From an uncultured Erysipelotrichaceae bacterium (lineage in GTDB: Bacteria > Bacillota_I > Bacilli_A > Erysipelotrichales > Erysipelotrichaceae): 12,618 bases of DNA. Below are positions 4,378-11,590 of the stretch, piece after piece. The translations under genes and the position numbers were made by a program. The notes under the pieces are model-generated. The model saw only the letters and a list, made by a program, of their open reading frames with translations. It did not search any database and was not told where the DNA came from. How positions within the stretch are numbered: the stretch's first letter is position 1; the number at the start of each line of letters is the position of its first letter. The stretch covers positions 1 through 12,618 of the forward strand of contig CANDJN010000048.1 of assembly GCA_947385085.1 (NCBI GenBank), given 5' to 3'.

Positions 4378-4872
4378 TCAATAGCCAAATTTTCCCAGCA
4401 GTGATTCGTCTTGCTCAATCCATTCTTTTGCCACATCAATCACACGATAAGAATCCATTGTATCCCTTACCACCACGGTTTGAATACCGGCATTGATAAT
4501 CATTCGCTTGCACATAGAACAGCTGTTTGCCTGAGCGATTAATTCTCCGCTTATGGCTTCAAATCCTGCTAAATAAATTGTTGCCCCCAGCATATCGCGC
4601 CGTGATGCAGAAATAATCGCATTGGCCTCCGCATGAACACTGCGGCATAGTTCATAGCGCTCCCCCCGATTGATATGCAGCTCCTGACGGATGCAGCGTT
4701 GTAAATCACTACAATTTTGTCTTCCTCGCGGTGCACCCACATAACCTGTAGAAATGATCTCATCATCCTTGACAATAACAGCCCCATACAAGCGCCGTAA
4801 ACACGTGCTGCGCTTTGCGACGCTACATGCAATATCCAAATAATAATTTACCTTATCCCTACGCATCGTCAT
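4378..4872 (-). CDS. comEB: dCMP deaminase-type protein, ComEB family (164 aa)
   Basis: Zinc-dependent deaminases of this family convert dCMP to dUMP, supplying the precursor for dTMP; in competent bacteria the gene often lies in the com region. The zinc site is visible: His80-Ala-Glu82 (VHAEANA), with Glu as proton donor, and Cys118 and Cys121 (SCSMC). The usual proline before the first cysteine of the PCxxC motif is replaced by serine. The stretch C54-C60-C76 before the HAE motif may bind a second metal, as in some phage and Firmicutes relatives. I chose the ATG at 4872, which has GGAGAAGGA just upstream; a TTG eight codons earlier overlaps that site. No com genes are next to it, so a nucleotide-pool role is likelier than competence. 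Confidence 0.9.
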   Translation of the reverse strand: MTMRRDKVNYYLDIACSVAKRSTCLRRLYGAVIVKDDEIISTGYVGAPRGRQNCSDLQRCIRQELHINRGERYELCRSVHAEANAIISASRRDMLGATIYLAGFEAISGELIAQANSCSMCKRMIINAGIQTVVVRDTMDSYRVIDVAKEWIEQDESLLGKFGY

Positions 4873-4906
4873 AATAATCCTTCTCCTCTGTTTCAACGTT
4901 ATGCTA

Positions 4907-4935
4907 ATTATAATACATTATACAGAGATTGTCCA
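4907..4935 (-). promoter_or_regulatory. Promoter of the dCMP deaminase gene
   Basis: On the minus strand TGGACA (4935-4930), a 17-base spacer and TATAAT (4912-4907) lie 35 bases before the start codon. Confidence 0.75.
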
Positions 4936-5082
4936 TGAGCGATATGGAAAGAAAGGGCATACAATAATGAGGTAATATAAAACGTATTATGATAACACGG
5001 GTTACATCCTGCTTCCCAGATGTACCATTATAATCTTTCTTGCAACTCTTTTCTTATCCTCACTACAAAGCCACTCATCTCC

Positions 5083-6054
5083 TTATTGGTAATAGCCGAC
5101 ACTCTCACCTTCCATGAGAAACAGCGGCATCGTTTCCCACTGCGGTGGGCGTCCTTCTTGAATGGCAACCATTTCCTCTATCAAATTGATACCAAATGCC
5201 TCATTAGGATAGACAATACTCGTCAATGCCGGATAACAATAACGTCCCAGCTCTGTCCCGCCAAAGCAGGCAAAAGAAAGGTTCTGTGGAATATGAATGT
5301 GCACATCATGACAATATTTCATTGCCGCCATCGCCCACTCTGCACGATCGCAAATCACTCCCTCATATTCCTTGTTTATCAATTCCTTCATCACTTCATA
5401 GGCACCTTCAGTATCATTCACCACCCGCATATCCCATTCACAATCTCTCTTTGGATATGCCTGCAAAAAACCGGAGCTGCGTTTTTCACTTGTATGTCCC
5501 GGCTTATGCAAATATACGAAACAATGATACTGTCGTTCTTGAAAATGACGACCTAACAGATTTCCTGCCATACGTTCATCAGGTTCTAAATACGGCGCAT
5601 AATCACAGATGCTGCGCGCGAACAATACCTTTGCGTGAAGCTCCATAACGATCTTCTGTAATTGCTTGGGATTGGCACTATCCAACAATACCACTCCATC
5701 AGCGCCTTGCTTTAACAGCTGACGTAAACAGCACACCTCCGCTTCATCGCTTTCATCATGAAACAGAATACTTCCCTGATACTTCAGCGAATCTAAGTGA
5801 TGCTGCATCCCGATTAAGATATTTTCCTGATCTGCCCCATGATATCGATTCACAATTATGCCAATCATTCGCGAACGTCCAGAACGCAAGCGGCTGGCAT
5901 GATAATCTCGTTCAAACCCCAATTCCTCTATCGCCTGAGCAATCTTCTCCTTATGTTCCTGTGATACATACCCATGATTTAAATAACGGGATACACTGCT
6001 TTTGGATACATGACAATGCTTCGCTACATCCTCAATGGTGACCTTGTGCCTCAT
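5083..6054 (-). CDS. LacI-family transcriptional regulator (323 aa)
   Basis: The N-terminus is a LacI-type headpiece: VTIEDVAKHCHVSKSSVSRYLN (helix-turn-helix, residues 5-26, written here as two parts of one motif), then a hinge region at about 49-60 (YHASRLRSGRS) that binds the minor groove. Residues 62-323 form the periplasmic-binding-protein-like sensor, beginning RMIGIIV, with Arg192 (RSSGF) where many relatives contact a sugar, and CFGGTELGRY near 263. Such proteins usually repress sugar-use genes, but no sugar transporter or hydrolase lies in this window. It is divergent from the peroxiredoxin gene with a shared 189-base gap, so it may regulate itself and that gene or act elsewhere. The start has GAGGG 7 bases upstream. 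No clear terminator follows; a weak stem near 4990 is the only candidate. Confidence 0.92.
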   Translation of the reverse strand: MRHKVTIEDVAKHCHVSKSSVSRYLNHGYVSQEHKEKIAQAIEELGFERDYHASRLRSGRSRMIGIIVNRYHGADQENILIGMQHHLDSLKYQGSILFHDESDEAEVCCLRQLLKQGADGVVLLDSANPKQLQKIVMELHAKVLFARSICDYAPYLEPDERMAGNLLGRHFQERQYHCFVYLHKPGHTSEKRSSGFLQAYPKRDCEWDMRVVNDTEGAYEVMKELINKEYEGVICDRAEWAMAAMKYCHDVHIHIPQNLSFACFGGTELGRYCYPALTSIVYPNEAFGINLIEEMVAIQEGRPPQWETMPLFLMEGESVGYYQ

Positions 6055-6085
6055 TAGCCATCCCTCACTTTATTCCAACGTCATC

Positions 6086-6127
6086 ATTATACCAGAAACT
6101 GATAAGAAAAAAAGCTACTTTTTATCA
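6086..6127 (-). promoter_or_regulatory. Extended -10 promoter and nearby inverted repeat of the LacI-type gene
   Basis: On the minus strand TGG-TATAAT (6094-6086) is an extended -10 element without a good -35 box. The -35 region is covered by an inverted repeat, TGATAA (6100-6105) and TTATCA (6122-6127), 16 bases apart. This could be an operator, but it lacks the central CG usual for LacI-family sites. Confidence 0.45.
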
Positions 6128-6209
6128 CTGCCACTCTCACTTTTATCTTATAAAAAACAAAAGTTACCATATTTTTCTTCCATTGATTTCCCCTCACCGT
6201 ATCACATTG

Positions 6210-6218
6210 TGCTATAAT
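6210..6218 (+). promoter_or_regulatory. Extended -10 promoter of the peroxiredoxin gene
   Basis: TGC-TATAAT at 6210-6218 fits an extended -10 element; no convincing -35 box is seen at the right distance. AGGAGG follows at 6230-6235, 8 bases before the ATG. Confidence 0.6.
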
Positions 6219-6243
6219 AAAAGCCATACAGGAGGATGATTAT

Positions 6244-6708
6244 ATGCTAAAAGCCGGAATGAAAGCTATTGATTTCACCTTATTTGATGCTAATGGTAGT
6301 GAAGTAACACTAAGCAGCTTTAAAGGCAAGAAAATCGTATTGTATTTTTACCCTAAGGATATGACCAGCGGATGCACAAAACAGGCGTGCGCTATGGCAG
6401 CGGCCTATGAAAACTTTAAAAATCAAGATATTGTAGTGATCGGCATCAGTAAAGACAGCGTTGCCTCGCACAAAAAATTTGTGGATAAATATGAACTCCC
6501 CTTTCTCTTACTATCCGATCCTGATCTCATCGCCATTCAAGCCTACGATGTATGGAAAGAGAAAAAGCTATACGGCAGAACCTACATGGGTACTGTGCGC
6601 TCTACCTATATCATTGATGAAAGCTTTCAGATCATAAAATGCTTTGAAAAGGTGAGCCCTGCCACTCATGCACAAGACATTTTAAAATACTTACAGGAAC
6701 ACGCATAA
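6244..6708 (+). CDS. bcp: Bcp/PrxQ-type thiol peroxidase (154 aa)
   Basis: Peroxiredoxins of the Bcp group reduce hydrogen peroxide and organic hydroperoxides in the cytoplasm, with electrons from thioredoxin. The active-site motif P-x-x-x-T-x-x-C is at Pro37, Thr41 and Cys44 (peroxidatic cysteine); Cys49 five residues later is the resolving cysteine typical of this subgroup. The residue two before Cys44, usually proline, is serine (TSGCTKQAC). Arg119 (GTVRSTYIID) is the conserved active-site arginine. The length is normal for the family and there is no signal peptide. AGGAGG lies 8 bases before the ATG. The gene is single, divergent from the LacI-type regulator, and ends in a terminator that begins within its last codons. 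Confidence 0.95.
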   Translation: MLKAGMKAIDFTLFDANGSEVTLSSFKGKKIVLYFYPKDMTSGCTKQACAMAAAYENFKNQDIVVIGISKDSVASHKKFVDKYELPFLLLSDPDLIAIQAYDVWKEKKLYGRTYMGTVRSTYIIDESFQIIKCFEKVSPATHAQDILKYLQEHA

Positions 6709-6720
6709 GCGTGTTTTCTT
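6698..6720 (+). terminator. Terminator of the peroxiredoxin gene
   Basis: AACACGC and GCGTGTT pair over 7 bp around ATAA, followed by TTCTTT. The loop contains the stop codon. Confidence 0.75.
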
Positions 6721-6733
6721 TACGCTTTGAACG

Positions 6734-6766
6734 AAAAAAGAACACCATGACAATCCATGATGTTCT
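6734..6766 (-). terminator. Terminator of the groES-groEL operon
   Basis: On the minus strand AGAACATCATG pairs with CATGGTGTTCT (11 bp with one T-G pair), followed by a run of six T. It lies about 20 bases after the groEL stop. Confidence 0.9.
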
Positions 6767-6786
6767 ATATCTTGAATTCTTAATGA

Positions 6787-8406
6787 TTAATACATCGGTC
6801 CTTGGGGCATCATCGGTGCAGCCGGTGTATCCTCTTTGATGGCAGCCACTCCTGCTTCCGTTGTCAAGAACAGTGCTGAAATGCTTGCGGCATTCAACAG
6901 GGCGCTTCTTGTTACCTTGGTCGGATCGATAATGCCTTTTTCAAACATATCGCACCAAACGCCTAGCTTAGCATCAAAGCCTTCATTTTCTTTAGCCTTC
7001 TTCTGATGCTCCAAAATATCATCAGCATTGTATCCGGCATTCTCCGCAATCTGAGAAATCGGAGCCAGCAGCGCATCCATCACAACCTTAATGCCCTTTT
7101 GCACATCCACAACATCTGATTTTACGCTATCCTTCAATTCCATGTAGGTGTGAACAAAGGCAGCACCGCCACCGATCACGATACCTTCCGCTACCGCTGC
7201 CCGAGTCGCATTCAACGCATCTTCAATCCGCAGCTTCTTTTCCTTCAATTCTGCTTCTGTCGTTGCGCCAACCTTGATAATCGCAACACCGTTGCTTAAT
7301 TTACCTAAGCGCTCCTGATAACGCTTCTTATCATAATCGCTTGTGCAGTTGTCACGTTGTGCTGAGATTTCCTTCACGCGTTCTTCAATGGCGCTCTTTT
7401 CACCGGCACCGCCGATCAACGTTGTGTTATCCTTGGTCACAACGGCTTTCTTCACCATACCCAAATCCACAATATCCATATCCTTCAATTCCATTGCCAA
7501 ATCCTTGGAATAGAATTTCGCATTGGTCAACACCGCGATATCCTGTAACATTTCTTTTTGGTTGTCACCGAAACCAGGTGCTTTTGTCGCAACCACATTG
7601 AAGGTTCCACGCAGCTTGTTTACGATCAATGTAGAGGTTACCTCATTGTCAATATCATCGGCGATGATCAATAACGGCTTCGCTGACTGAACGATCTTTT
7701 CCAGCAAAGGCAGGATCTCCTGAATTGTGTTAATTTTCTGATCCGTTACCAATACATAGGCATTTTCCAATTCCACCTGCATCTTTTCACGATCCGATAC
7801 CATATAAGGAGATACATATCCTTTATCGTACTGCATACCTTCAACGACTTCCAGCTCCGTATCAAAGCCCTTGGACTCATCCACGCTGATCACACCGTCA
7901 CGGCCTACCTTATCCATCGCTTCCGCAATGATGTCCCCGACCTCTTTACTGCCGGCAGAAATTGTCGCAACATTGGCAATATCCTCACTCGTTTCCACCT
8001 TACGTGATTTTGCCAAAATACTCTCCGCAACCTTTTTGCTTGCGGTTTCAATTCCTTCCCGCATCAATACGGGATTGGCACCCTTATTGACTGCTTTCAT
8101 ACCACTGTTAATCATTGAAGCGGCTAAAATGGTAGCGGTCGTCGTACCATCACCGGCGGTATCATTGGTTTTATTGGCTACCTCATACACAAGCTTAGCG
8201 CCCATATTTTCAAACTTGTCTTCCAGCTCCACTTCCTTAGCGATGGTTACACCATCATTGGTAATCAGCGGAGAGCCGTATTCCTTTTCCAATACGACAT
8301 TGCGTCCCTTAGGTCCTAATGTAACTCGAACGGCATCGGCCAATTGATTAACTCCATCTACCATAGCTGATCTTGCATCAGCCCCAAAACGTATTTCTTT
8401 ACTCAT
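6787..8406 (-). CDS. groEL: Chaperonin GroEL, 60 kDa subunit (539 aa)
   Basis: GroEL forms a double seven-membered ring that encloses unfolded proteins and refolds them in an ATP-driven cycle with GroES as lid. Classical motifs are present: TLGPKGR (29-35), NDGVTI (50-55), the ATP-binding GDGTTT (85-90), KAPGFGD in the apical domain and the GGGAA stretch near the C-terminal equatorial domain. The length is normal. The C-terminus ends in APMMPQGPMY rather than the usual flexible Gly-Gly-Met repeats, so the tail inside the cavity is short. AGGAGG lies a few bases before the ATG, and the gene follows groES after 19 bases, with the shared promoter and CIRCE elements upstream of groES. Confidence 0.99.
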   Translation of the reverse strand: MSKEIRFGADARSAMVDGVNQLADAVRVTLGPKGRNVVLEKEYGSPLITNDGVTIAKEVELEDKFENMGAKLVYEVANKTNDTAGDGTTTATILAASMINSGMKAVNKGANPVLMREGIETASKKVAESILAKSRKVETSEDIANVATISAGSKEVGDIIAEAMDKVGRDGVISVDESKGFDTELEVVEGMQYDKGYVSPYMVSDREKMQVELENAYVLVTDQKINTIQEILPLLEKIVQSAKPLLIIADDIDNEVTSTLIVNKLRGTFNVVATKAPGFGDNQKEMLQDIAVLTNAKFYSKDLAMELKDMDIVDLGMVKKAVVTKDNTTLIGGAGEKSAIEERVKEISAQRDNCTSDYDKKRYQERLGKLSNGVAIIKVGATTEAELKEKKLRIEDALNATRAAVAEGIVIGGGAAFVHTYMELKDSVKSDVVDVQKGIKVVMDALLAPISQIAENAGYNADDILEHQKKAKENEGFDAKLGVWCDMFEKGIIDPTKVTRSALLNAASISALFLTTEAGVAAIKEDTPAAPMMPQGPMY

Positions 8407-8425
8407 ATTTGCATCCTCCTTTTTT

Positions 8426-8686
8426 TTATTCTACGACTGCTAAAATATCTTCGTCTTCAATAATAATATACTCTACTTCATCCATCTTTACCTTAGTACC
8501 GGAATACTCCTTGTATACCACTCGATCATTTTCTTTGATCTTAGCCTCACAGTCCTTACCGACTGCCACTACCACCGCTACGCTTGGCTTATCTTTTGTA
8601 CTTTCCGTTAAGATAATACCACTTGCGGTTTTCTTTTCTTCCGCTTCTTTTTTTAAAACTACATTTTTGTTTAATGGTCTTAGCAT
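8426..8686 (-). CDS. groES: Co-chaperonin GroES, 10 kDa subunit (86 aa)
   Basis: GroES forms a seven-membered lid on GroEL. The N-terminal MLRPLNKNVVLKK, the mobile loop at about residues 16-36 (with ASGIILTES, which contacts GroEL) and the C-terminal EYIIIEDEDILAVVE are typical. At 86 residues it is slightly shorter than the usual 94-97. AGGAGG lies 8 bases before the ATG. It is the first gene of the heat-shock operon, behind two CIRCE elements. Confidence 0.98.
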   Translation of the reverse strand: MLRPLNKNVVLKKEAEEKKTASGIILTESTKDKPSVAVVVAVGKDCEAKIKENDRVVYKEYSGTKVKMDEVEYIIIEDEDILAVVE

Positions 8687-8700
8687 CTGTTAATCCTCCT

Positions 8701-8727
8701 TTAGCACTCTTTTGTTTTAACTGCTAA
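8701..8727. promoter_or_regulatory. CIRCE element 1 (HrcA operator), downstream of the promoter
   Basis: The left arm TTAGCACTC is perfect; after 9 bases the right arm AACTGCTAA differs from GAGTGCTAA at two positions. It lies in the leader of the groES message close to the ribosome binding site, the classical place for HrcA repression. Confidence 0.9.
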
Positions 8728-8735
8728 CACTGTAT

Positions 8736-8763
8736 ATTATACTCATTTTTAGCACTTTGGCAA
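8736..8763 (-). promoter_or_regulatory. Promoter of groES-groEL
   Basis: On the minus strand TTGCCA (8763-8758), a 16-base spacer and TATAAT (8741-8736) lie between and partly within the two CIRCE elements; the -35 box is inside element 2. Confidence 0.75.
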
Positions 8764-8775
8764 TAGGATTGCTAA
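8749..8775. promoter_or_regulatory. CIRCE element 2, overlapping the -35 box
   Basis: TTAGCACTT, 9 bases, then GATTGCTAA: one mismatch to the consensus in each arm. It covers the -35 box of the groES promoter, so HrcA could block polymerase directly. Confidence 0.85.
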
Positions 8776-8804
8776 AAGTTTTTCAAGAAATTCCGCTATC
8801 CCAT

Positions 8805-8826
8805 AAAAAAGCGCGGTGAAGCGCGT
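8805..8826 (-). terminator. Terminator of the TPR-yedK-nifX operon
   Basis: On the minus strand a short GC-rich stem (GCGC with GCGC, loop TTCACC) is followed by six T. It lies just after the stop of the NifX-like gene and before the groES promoter. Confidence 0.6.
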
Positions 8827-8832
8827 CGTTCC

Positions 8833-9216
8833 TTATTCGTTATGACAATGCTCATGAGCAGAACAATTGTGCTCGCCATCATGATGATGGTGGCATTGCC
8901 CCGCTGGATTATCGTATAATGTACCATCCAAATAAGCATCTACCGCCATTTCCGCATTGCCTGCTGCTCCGCTGATCAGCGTGATATTTGCCTCCCTTAG
9001 CGCATTGCGAGCTCCCATGCCGCAGCCGCCGCAAATTAATACATCCACATCAGCTTCCTTCAATAAAGTAACCAGTGCACCATGCCCTTGACCATGCGTC
9101 TCAAGCAAGCTTTTTTCAACCACCTTAGCCGCTTCACTAACCACAATCAAAAAGCTTGGGCACTTACCAAAATGCTGAAACACCATACCATTCTCATACG
9201 CTACTGCTATTTTCAT
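8833..9216 (-). CDS. NifX/NifB-type iron-molybdenum cofactor domain protein with a His/Cys-rich tail (127 aa)
   Basis: Residues 1-100 form the small dinitrogenase iron-molybdenum cofactor fold that in nitrogen fixers carries FeMo-cofactor precursors. It begins MKIAVAYENG, has HFGKCPSF at 15-22, and ICGGCGMGARNAL at 61-73 with Cys62 and Cys65. In non-fixing anaerobes relatives are stand-alone proteins of uncertain function, thought to bind Fe-S clusters or metals. Residues 108-127 form a tail with eight His and three Cys (CHHHHDGEHNC and HEHCH), a probable metal-binding extension. There are no nif genes here, so nitrogen fixation is not implied. AGGAGG lies 8 bases before the ATG; the gene starts 12 bases after the SRAP gene and is the last of that operon. 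Confidence 0.88.
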   Translation of the reverse strand: MKIAVAYENGMVFQHFGKCPSFLIVVSEAAKVVEKSLLETHGQGHGALVTLLKEADVDVLICGGCGMGARNALREANITLISGAAGNAEMAVDAYLDGTLYDNPAGQCHHHHDGEHNCSAHEHCHNE

Positions 9217-9228
9217 ATAAATTACCTC

Positions 9229-9771
9229 CTAAACTGCTTCAAAAAGCAAATGCTCGTTATCAATGATAAAATCCGTTCGCAGTGATAAATAGGAATGCAT
9301 TGCGGATTCTTTCAAAATAATCGGAGTGCGATGATGAATCTTGACCATTTCCTGTTCTGCCGCTCCTGTTACGATGACGCATTCCCCTTTATCATTATAA
9401 ATACCGGCTAAGTAAATGAGCTTGGAATCCGCTTTACGAATATATATTTTCTTTTTTTCACTGCCCTGCTTCGCCCACTCATAAAAACCGTTAGCCAAAA
9501 CAACACAGCGTTGATGCAGCCAGGGACGAAACGTTACCTTTTGTTCAATGCCCTCACTGCGCGCATTGATGAGCAGACGTCCTTGATATCCCGGCATTCC
9601 CCACTGAAAAACATGCGGCTGTATCTGCTCCTTTTCCCCTAAAGACAAGGCAAGAATCTTTTGACCGGGGAAAACCTCACCCTGTCGAAAGTCAAACAGA
9701 TCCAGCTGTGCGATTTGTTCACGCCATTGCGAAACACTCTCATCAAGCTGGAAAAAATAACGGCCACACAT
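9229..9771 (-). CDS. SRAP protein, YedK/HMCES type (180 aa)
   Basis: Proteins of this family bind abasic sites in single-stranded DNA and form a protective thiazolidine crosslink through the N-terminal cysteine. The key residues are visible: Cys2 (MCGRY), which becomes the N-terminus after removal of Met1, Asn69 (INARSE), Glu98 (NGFYEW) and His146 (HHRTP; the usual RMP reads RTP). At 180 residues it is shorter than the usual 200-230, with a trimmed C-terminus, but no core motif is missing. The start has GAGGTGATAGG upstream. It follows the TPR gene after 34 bases and precedes the NifX-like gene by 12, so the three are probably one transcript. Confidence 0.93.
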   Translation of the reverse strand: MCGRYFFQLDESVSQWREQIAQLDLFDFRQGEVFPGQKILALSLGEKEQIQPHVFQWGMPGYQGRLLINARSEGIEQKVTFRPWLHQRCVVLANGFYEWAKQGSEKKKIYIRKADSKLIYLAGIYNDKGECVIVTGAAEQEMVKIHHRTPIILKESAMHSYLSLRTDFIIDNEHLLFEAV

Positions 9772-9805
9772 CCTATCACCTCATTTTCAGCCATTAAAAT
9801 GTTTA

Positions 9806-11326
9806 TTAATGCTTTTGATCCTCCTCACTTGAATCAGTACTCTGATTCTCTTGTCGTTTTCGATAAAGCTTTAAAAACCATTCCTCTTGATACCCTATAG
9901 CCGCGGCCTGCTCATAAAACTCCATTGCCCGCTCATCATCCCCCTGCTTCTCATAATTCCATCCGATATTCGCAATAAGCCATCCATCGTTACGTCCTAA
10001 TTCCTGTGCCTTAAACAAATAATCTAATGCCTTTTGATAATTTCCGAGCGCACTTTCGTGCCAAGCCACCTGCGAGTAAACTAAGGGATCATCATCACAA
10101 AGCTCCAACGATTTGTAATAATAGGATAGCGCTGTTTCATAATTTTCCAATTCGGAATAATCCCAAGCCATCTCATTATACAGCCATGCATCATGGCGAC
10201 CTAATTGTTCCGTTTCACCTAACAGGGCAATCGCTTTCTTCCATAAACGCTGCTTGCCCAAAACCCATGCCTTTAATGAATACAGCTCGATGCTGGGACC
10301 CTCCGCCTGTTCACAGCGATCGCAATACGGCAACGCCTTTTCATATTCACCCAGATTGGCATACGTCTTTGCATAATGATACAGCACCCACGGATCATTC
10401 TCCTTTATCTTTTTCATTTGATCCAAATACTGAAGTTTGCGCGTCATATCATCTTGCTTATGCGCAATCCAAGCCATATCCTGTAAAATCCAATAGGCAT
10501 CCTCCGTATTCTTCTCCAATGCCTTTTCATAATAGGACAAGGCAATATCATATTGTTGGCAAGCATTCTCATGATCGCCGATATTCCAATAGGCGTCAGC
10601 CAATTCCTCACGAATTCCCGTATCATCTCGTCCTCGTTCCAAACAGCGTTTCAGTAAGATAATGGCTTCCTTTTCCTTGTCCATGCGATTATAGGCATAC
10701 GCGATTTCAAAGTCACGCCAATCCGCATAAATTTCATTATTCACCTTTTTCAGATATTCCACTTCTTGTTCAAACCGTTTTTTCTGCTTATAAAACATGG
10801 CAAGATCAAAAATGGAATCCTCATCCGGAGCAAGACGATAAACCTTTAACAAATATTCCTCAGCACTTTTATCATCCCCCAAATCGCGATAAGTAAACGC
10901 TGCCTGTGCTAAAATCCAAACACTGTCCGGATCATCTAGCAAAGCATTCTCAAAATATTCAATCGCTTTTTTATTGTTGCCTTGTTGGCGATATGCCCAG
11001 CCAAGCTCACCGTGAATCCATGGCTCATCATGCCCCATGCTTAAGCCTTTTTCCAAATACTTGCATGCGTCCTCAAATTGATTGGAATGGTTATATGCAT
11101 AGCCAAGCTGAGAATAAATCCATGCATCATCAGGAAATGTTTGAATCCCCTTCTGTAGATAAGCAACTGCCTCCTGATGTCGACCAATATGATTCAATAC
11201 CCAGCCCATATTGGCAAAGTAAAAGCTATCTTCATACGCCATCGTTTTATTTTCTTCTAATAATGCCCGTGCTTCTTCAAAGCGTTGATCTTCAACTAGC
11301 TCATTGAATTTCTCTTTATAGTTCAT
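9806..11326 (-). CDS. Tetratricopeptide-repeat protein (506 aa)
   Basis: The whole protein is a chain of about 13 TPR units of 34 residues or so, with no other domain, signal peptide or membrane segment, so it is a cytoplasmic protein-protein scaffold. Many units open with an acidic residue, x, Trp, then Ile/Leu (DAWIYSQLGYAY at 67, EPWIHGELGWAY at 101, DPWVLYHYAKTYA at 311, DAWLYNEMAWDY at 379, DGWLIANIGWNY at 447) and continue with the YEKALEYFEKAL-type helix. The first 33 residues form a starting helix pair and the last 15 a charged tail (STDSSEEDQKH). AGGAG lies 6 bases before the ATG. It is first in the operon with the SRAP and NifX-like genes; the context does not reveal its partner. 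Confidence 0.93.
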   Translation of the reverse strand: MNYKEKFNELVEDQRFEEARALLEENKTMAYEDSFYFANMGWVLNHIGRHQEAVAYLQKGIQTFPDDAWIYSQLGYAYNHSNQFEDACKYLEKGLSMGHDEPWIHGELGWAYRQQGNNKKAIEYFENALLDDPDSVWILAQAAFTYRDLGDDKSAEEYLLKVYRLAPDEDSIFDLAMFYKQKKRFEQEVEYLKKVNNEIYADWRDFEIAYAYNRMDKEKEAIILLKRCLERGRDDTGIREELADAYWNIGDHENACQQYDIALSYYEKALEKNTEDAYWILQDMAWIAHKQDDMTRKLQYLDQMKKIKENDPWVLYHYAKTYANLGEYEKALPYCDRCEQAEGPSIELYSLKAWVLGKQRLWKKAIALLGETEQLGRHDAWLYNEMAWDYSELENYETALSYYYKSLELCDDDPLVYSQVAWHESALGNYQKALDYLFKAQELGRNDGWLIANIGWNYEKQGDDERAMEFYEQAAAIGYQEEWFLKLYRKRQENQSTDSSEEDQKH

Positions 11327-11402
11327 GAAGTTCTCCTATTATCTGCCCTATGACGAAATAATCACCGCAGTTTCCCTTTACGATATTGTTACCTACTTTC
11401 TT

Positions 11403-11431
11403 ATTATACAATAAATAGCCGGAAATGAAAA
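11403..11431 (-). promoter_or_regulatory. Promoter of the TPR-yedK-nifX operon
   Basis: On the minus strand TTTTCA (11431-11426), a 17-base spacer and TATAAT (11408-11403) lie about 75 bases before the start of the TPR gene. The -35 box matches consensus at four positions. Confidence 0.6.
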
Positions 11432-11542
11432 TAAAAGCCATGTGACAGTATTGCTGCCTTCATGACCCTGATCACAAATATATTAGATTCAAAACGTTAT
11501 TCTCGACCCTTTGCAATCGCTTGTCAATGACCTTAATAATGT

Positions 11543-11584
11543 CTTTTTCTTTATAGCTTTTCTTGAATTATGATAAAGAAAAAG
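11543..11584. repeat. Perfect 12-base inverted repeat
   Basis: CTTTTTCTTTAT (11543-11554) and ATAAAGAAAAAG (11573-11584) are exact reverse complements separated by 18 bases. It begins a few bases after the permease stop on the minus strand. It may be an unusual terminator, a messenger-stabilising hairpin or a regulator site. Confidence 0.6.
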
Positions 11585-11590
11585 CACATA

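Larger units (their letters stand above)
11327..11590. other. Intergenic region between the permease and TPR genes
   Basis: No coding frame is supported. The right part holds a perfect 12-base inverted repeat (11543-11584); the left part holds the promoter of the TPR operon (11403-11431). In between I see nothing recognisable. No standard terminator with a T run follows the permease gene, so the inverted repeat may serve that purpose. Confidence 0.6.

Noticed and set aside
5025..5078. 16-codon frame after the LacI-type gene (MSGFVVRIRKELQERL)
   Set aside because: The possible ribosome binding site touches the start codon, there is no family resemblance, and chance frames of this size are common.
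5020..5648. Long plus-strand frames over the LacI-type gene
   Set aside because: They are antisense to a complete, well-recognised protein and have no ribosome binding site or family resemblance.
7341..8347. Plus-strand frames over groEL
   Set aside because: Antisense to a complete GroEL, with no ribosome binding site or recognisable product.
8833..9216. Nitrogen fixation gene
   Set aside because: The NifX-like domain alone is widespread in anaerobes that do not fix nitrogen; no nifH, nifD, nifK, nifE or nifN is nearby.
10027..11307. Plus-strand frames over the TPR gene, up to 211 codons
   Set aside because: Their His/Pro/Ser-rich composition is what the complement of TPR codons gives; the TPR reading is certain.
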